Shown here: positions 8,281-11,016 of the stretch, piece by piece
Position numbering within the stretch: the stretch's first letter is position 1
How the letters are laid out: the number at the start of each line of letters is the position of its first letter
Source of the DNA: Ruminococcus sp. UBA5129
GTDB lineage: Bacteria > Bacillota > Clostridia > Oscillospirales > Ruminococcaceae
Assembly (NCBI GenBank): GCA_002414125.1
Contig: DHYN01000117.1
Coordinates: 1-11,016, forward strand
DNA length: 11,016 bases
Reading direction: 5' to 3'
Notes under the pieces: model-generated
Told to the model about the DNA's origin: nothing
Database searches by the model: none
Seen by the model: only the letters and a program-made list of their open reading frames with translations
Translations under genes and position numbers: made by a program

Positions 8281-8395
8281 ATCATTTCTTTAAAAACTTA
8301 TTGACAATTTATTACAAAACAGTTCCACACCGCCTCTGAAATGTTACAGAAATGCTACAAATTCAGACGAAAGGGTTATATCTATTGATTTTCGG

Positions 8396-8424
8396 TTGAC
8401 TTTTTATACAATTGCTGTTAAAAT
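8396..8424 (+). promoter_or_regulatory. Sigma-A promoter of the kinase-like gene
   Basis: TTGACT (8396-8401) and TAAAAT (8419-8424) are separated by 17 bases, with TGT before the -10 box (extended -10). The predicted start is near 8431, giving a leader of about 57 bases before the GTG at 8488. Confidence 0.82.
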
Positions 8425-8425
8425 A

Positions 8426-8445
8426 TAATATGATGTATCATATTA
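8426..8445. promoter_or_regulatory. Operator-like perfect palindrome at the transcription start
   Basis: TAATATGAT (8426-8434) and ATCATATTA (8437-8445) are perfect inverted repeats around a central GT. The repeat starts one base after the -10 box and covers the predicted start site (about 8431). A transcript starting there would lack part of the left arm, so a DNA-binding dimer (repressor) is a better reading than an RNA hairpin. The regulator is unknown. Confidence 0.55.
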
Positions 8446-8463
8446 AGCGAAATAATTCGCTTA
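8444..8463 (+). promoter_or_regulatory. Leader hairpin before the kinase-like gene
   Basis: TAAGCGAA (8444-8451) pairs perfectly with TTCGCTTA (8456-8463) around an ATAA loop. It lies wholly within the predicted 5' leader, about 10 bases ahead of the AAAGGAGG ribosome site (8473-8480). No T-run follows, so it is not a terminator. It may stabilise the mRNA or be a second protein site beside the palindrome, with which it shares two bases. Confidence 0.5.
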
Positions 8464-8487
8464 CCATTATATAAAGGAGGAGCTGCT

Positions 8488-10485
8488 GTGGGAGAAAAGA
8501 AATTCTGCTACAAATGTATGGAACAGTATGATGCGCTCAGGGCTGTATGTCCCAACTGCGGTCATCATAATTCCGAGACCTATGACACAATGTATATAGC
8601 TCCGGGTACGATCCTTCGTGAAAGATACCTCGTTGGTAATCTCATTGAATATAACGGTGAAGGCGCAAACTATATCGGATTTGACAAGACTACAGGATGT
8701 AAGGTCGTAATTCGTGAATATATGCCGATTACACTCTGCACAAGAGTCAAGGGCAAACCTACTATCAGCGTAAATTACAACAATCTAGCTAAGTATAAGG
8801 CTTTCATGGCTGAATACACAGAGCTCAATAAGGCTATCGCAAGACTCAGGAACAATGCAAATATCGTTCCCGTGCTCGATATGATCGCCGAAAACAATAC
8901 TACATACACTATTTTTGAATACACCGAGGGTAAAAAACTCCTTGAGTATCTTAAGGAAAATGCCGGAGAGCTTTCGTGGAATCAGATAAGCAAGCTCTTC
9001 CCTCCTCTTTTTACCACGATAGGTATCCTGCATAATGCCGGTCTTACTCACAGGGCTATCAGTCCCGATACTATTTATATCAATGACAAGGGTGAGCTTA
9101 AACTCACCGGATTCTGTGTATCGGCGGTGAGAACAGCTAATGCAGGTCTCGAATTTGAGTTATTCAAGGGATATGCTGCTCCCGAGCAGTATTCGCCAAG
9201 CACAAACAGCCGTCAAGGCTCATGGACTGATGTATACAGCGTATGCGCACTGCTTTATAGGATGCTCACAGGCTGTATGCCTACCGATTCGTTGGCTCGT
9301 CTTGAACACGATGATCTATGTGAGCCTATCAGACTCAATGCCAATATTCCTCCTCATGTCTCCCGTATCATAATGGAAGGCATGAACCTGTCGGGAAAAA
9401 ATCGTATCCAGACGATAACCGAGCTTGTTACAAAACTTTTTGAACAGTCGCCGAATGAGGAAATATATCGTGAACCATATTACGAAGAACCTCGTCAGCC
9501 GCAGCCGTTGCCTCAGCCGAATTACGGCTATCAGTCTACCGATGCATATGAGCGTACTCCGTATGACAGCGGAAACTATTCCGATTACAATAACGTTCCA
9601 GATTACGGAAACTATAACGACTACGATGATAGCGATTACGAAGAGGATTACCGCTATGAAAGCGTTTCCACTGTAGACAAGATCAAAGTCCCGATAATTA
9701 TCGGTATACTTATGCTTGTTATTCTACTCATAATCGCCGCTTTCTGTTGGAAAATATTCTTTGGCGATACTCCGGGATCGGATACCTCAACTCCTTCTCT
9801 CAGTTCTTCAATGCTCGATAACGTTGTCGATGCTACTGCCGATACTACGGAAGAAGCTACAACCGAAGGCAATAGCGTTATGTTCGACCTCACAAACAAG
9901 GTCTTTGATATGACTAAGGATAAGTACAAGGACTATTTTGAGCTTGTAGCAGTCTACGAGTATAACGATACTATAGAAAAGGACAGGATCTTCGATCAGG
10001 ATGTCAAGCCCGATCAACCCTTTACGAGAGGTCAGAAGATCACGGTAAAGGTCAGCAAGGGCAAGGCTGTTGCTATCATTCCTGAGTACAAGAACCTTAC
10101 TGCCTCTCAGTATGAGACTGAGCTGAAAAAAGCCGGTGTAACGGCATATGAGATGATACCGCAGCTTACCGCTTCATCGGGAGTTCCGAATTCGGTTCTG
10201 ATGCTGCAGGTCGACGGAAAGACCATTAAGGCAGGAGATCAGTTCAACAACGAAGAGGGAAAGAAGCTCTATGTTTATTTCCTCTCCAAGGATGCTGAGA
10301 TAAAGACAGAACCGCCTACGCAGGCTCCTACGGAAGCTCCGCGCACGGAAGCTCCTACTCAAGCGCCTACAGAGGCTCCTACTCAGGTGCCACCTCCGTC
10401 AACCGAGGCTCAAAATAATAATCCACAGCAGGAAAATCCGCAGCAGCCAGATAATCAGGATGGCAATTCTCCAGAATACGGTTGA
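8488..10485 (+). CDS. Membrane-anchored Zn-ribbon Ser/Thr kinase-like protein (probable pseudokinase) with PASTA-like domains
   Basis: A 665-residue protein. Domains in order: zinc ribbon (C7, C10, C21, C24); kinase-like domain about 40-320; tyrosine-rich linker 327-390; transmembrane helix about 401-425; two PASTA-like repeats about 465-525 and 527-602; and a Pro/Thr/Glu/Gln tail to the end. The kinase fold is recognisable from GEGA (57-60), FEYTEG (143-148), GYAAPEQY (228-235) and DVYS (248-251). The key residues are replaced: R76 for the ATP lysine in VVIREYMP, HRAISPD (188-194) for HRD, and TGFC (207-210) where DFG would be. The kinase part should be cytosolic and the PASTA-like part outside, as in PrkC/StkP. 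Phosphotransfer is doubtful, and scaffolding or signalling by binding is inferred. Start: GTG with AAAGGAGG seven bases upstream. It is a single-gene unit with its own promoter. Confidence 0.88.
   Translation: MGEKKFCYKCMEQYDALRAVCPNCGHHNSETYDTMYIAPGTILRERYLVGNLIEYNGEGANYIGFDKTTGCKVVIREYMPITLCTRVKGKPTISVNYNNLAKYKAFMAEYTELNKAIARLRNNANIVPVLDMIAENNTTYTIFEYTEGKKLLEYLKENAGELSWNQISKLFPPLFTTIGILHNAGLTHRAISPDTIYINDKGELKLTGFCVSAVRTANAGLEFELFKGYAAPEQYSPSTNSRQGSWTDVYSVCALLYRMLTGCMPTDSLARLEHDDLCEPIRLNANIPPHVSRIIMEGMNLSGKNRIQTITELVTKLFEQSPNEEIYREPYYEEPRQPQPLPQPNYGYQSTDAYERTPYDSGNYSDYNNVPDYGNYNDYDDSDYEEDYRYESVSTVDKIKVPIIIGILMLVILLIIAAFCWKIFFGDTPGSDTSTPSLSSSMLDNVVDATADTTEEATTEGNSVMFDLTNKVFDMTKDKYKDYFELVAVYEYNDTIEKDRIFDQDVKPDQPFTRGQKITVKVSKGKAVAIIPEYKNLTASQYETELKKAGVTAYEMIPQLTASSGVPNSVLMLQVDGKTIKAGDQFNNEEGKKLYVYFLSKDAEIKTEPPTQAPTEAPRTEAPTQAPTEAPTQVPPPSTEAQNNNPQQENPQQPDNQDGNSPEYG
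10316..10390 (+). repeat. Degenerate 12-bp tandem repeat encoding PTQA/PTEA units
   Basis: Within the 3' end of the kinase-like gene, the codons for P-T-Q-A and P-T-E-A alternate, with one interrupted unit (P-R-T-E-A), giving about six imperfect 12-bp copies built on GCTCCTAC. They encode a Pro/Thr-rich extracellular tail that is probably extended and wall-spanning or glycosylated. No LPXTG anchor follows. Confidence 0.75.
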
Positions 10486-10529
10486 TAAACAAGCTGTCAT
10501 TGCTTAGTTCGACACGCATAAAAATTTTT

Positions 10530-10566
10530 AAACCCCGAAGCAATTTTTTAAATCGCTTCGGGGTTT
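10530..10566. terminator. Probable bidirectional intrinsic terminator between convergent genes
   Basis: AAACCCCGAAGC (10530-10541) and GCTTCGGGGTTT (10555-10566) form a perfect 12-bp GC-rich stem with a 13-base loop that can itself pair further (ATTT/AAAT). On the plus strand it is followed by a T-rich run (TTTGTTGTTAAT). On the minus strand the stem is followed by TAAAAATTTTTA. It lies 44 bases past the kinase-like stop and 35 bases past the opposing gene's stop, so it should serve both. Confidence 0.88.
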
Positions 10567-10601
10567 GTTGTTAATATTCGATTACTCGCATTAATCAGAA
10601 T

Positions 10602-10934
10602 CTATTTCTTTATAAATTTTGTGTCTGAATCGGGAATCCCATTTTCATCTGAAATGAAACGTTCAACTTTCATATGCAGATCATATTTTTCTCTAAGCTG
10701 TATTATTGTTTTCATCATAGCTGATGAGTGATGATTGTCTATTGACTTCTGATCATTCCAACAGTCAATAAGCAACACTGTTTCAGCGTCATTTAGCGGG
10801 AAGAAATATTCATATTTTATATTTCCCTTTTCACTACGAATTAAATCTGCTGTTCCGCTACTCTCCATTTCTTCAGCAAATCTCCTTGCATTTCCATTTA
10901 TTCCTCTATAATATATATTAACTGTTATACTCAT
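10602..10934 (-). CDS. Antibiotic biosynthesis monooxygenase (ABM) domain protein, putative quinol monooxygenase
   Basis: A 110-residue protein resembling the YgiN-like ABM ferredoxin-fold family. It has a first strand MSITVNIYYRG, an early helix (RRFAEEM), a central strand ETVLLIDCWNDQKSID and the family hallmark H-x-S within NHHSSAMM (67-74), followed by the last strand LHMKVERF. Such small dimeric enzymes oxidise quinols or polyketide-like substrates without cofactor, but many members have no known role. The frame opens at 10958. The ATG at 10934 is chosen because GAGG lies about 11 bases upstream and it begins the conserved strand. It is monocistronic here, convergent with the kinase-like gene and driven by a consensus promoter. 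It has no evident functional link to its neighbour. Confidence 0.8.
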   Translation of the reverse strand: MSITVNIYYRGINGNARRFAEEMESSGTADLIRSEKGNIKYEYFFPLNDAETVLLIDCWNDQKSIDNHHSSAMMKTIIQLREKYDLHMKVERFISDENGIPDSDTKFIKK

Positions 10935-10973
10935 TATTGTCACACCTCTAAATTCCAATTTAAATTAATAATA

Positions 10974-11002
10974 ATTATACATCAAAGCTGTTACATTGTC
11001 AA
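10974..11002 (-). promoter_or_regulatory. Consensus sigma-A promoter of the ABM-domain gene
   Basis: On the minus strand a perfect TTGACA (10997-11002) and a perfect TATAAT (10974-10979) are spaced by 17 bases. The predicted start is near 10967, about 33 bases before the ATG at 10934. Such a full consensus match suggests strong expression unless repressed. The leader is very AT-rich and no convincing operator is seen. Confidence 0.88.
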
Positions 11003-11016
11003 TAGAAACATCATAC

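Larger units (their letters stand above)
8281..8487. other. Intergenic region with promoter and paired inverted repeats
   Basis: This 207-base AT-rich gap separates the PLP gene from the kinase-like gene. No hairpin followed by a T-run is visible at its left end, so the upstream operon may read through or end by another route. Three loosely similar TTACARAA-like words occur at about 8312, 8343 and 8354, too weak to call sites. The right end holds a promoter, a perfect palindrome and a second hairpin, listed separately. I see no small gene here. Confidence 0.6.

Noticed and set aside
8301..8306. Perfect TTGACA as another promoter
   Set aside because: No acceptable -10 sequence lies 16-18 bases downstream.
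8335..8367. TCTGAA/TTCAGA inverted repeat as a terminator for the PLP operon
   Set aside because: Only six base pairs around a 21-base loop and no T-run.

Overview
The window looks like chromosome from a Gram-positive Clostridia member, most likely a Ruminococcus-type Oscillospiraceae. This is inferred from strong AGGAGG-type ribosome binding sites, sigma-A promoters with TGn extended -10 boxes, moderate GC, a formate-tetrahydrofolate ligase, tandem M42 peptidases, a PF06838-type PLP enzyme and a Zn-ribbon/kinase-like/PASTA-like membrane protein. No mobile element, CRISPR array, tRNA or rRNA gene is visible. There are ten protein genes and all appear intact.

Left half (34-3960, minus strand): a compact housekeeping operon fhs - tsaE - tsaB - rpiB - upp. 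It is driven by one good promoter (3997-4025), and the first three genes overlap. It joins one-carbon folate metabolism (fhs), two subunits of the tRNA t6A machinery (tsaE, tsaB), pentose-phosphate interconversion (rpiB) and uracil salvage (upp). RpiB product can feed PRPP, which Upp uses.

Middle (4178-8280, plus strand): a divergent operon with its own promoter (4083-4111) and a 5'-leader hairpin. It encodes two different M42-family metallo-aminopeptidases, a GNAT acetyltransferase with an unrecognised N-terminal half, and a PLP-dependent 'methionine gamma-lyase family / aluminium resistance' (YnbB-type) protein. The genes overlap by 1, 4 and 11 bases, so they are almost certainly co-expressed. 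This suggests a peptide or amino-acid-derivative salvage route whose substrate is not known.

Right part (8281-11016): a 207-bp intergenic region with a promoter and two adjacent inverted repeats leads to a 665-residue single-pass membrane protein. It has an N-terminal zinc ribbon, a kinase fold lacking the three hallmark catalytic residues, a tyrosine-rich linker, one transmembrane helix, two PASTA-like repeats and a Pro/Thr/Glu/Gln tail. A strong hairpin, probably a bidirectional terminator, separates it from a convergent small antibiotic-biosynthesis-monooxygenase-like gene, which has a consensus promoter at the right edge.

The most notable items are the apparent transmembrane pseudokinase with an operator-like palindrome at its promoter, and the M42-M42-GNAT-PLP operon with its leader hairpin.
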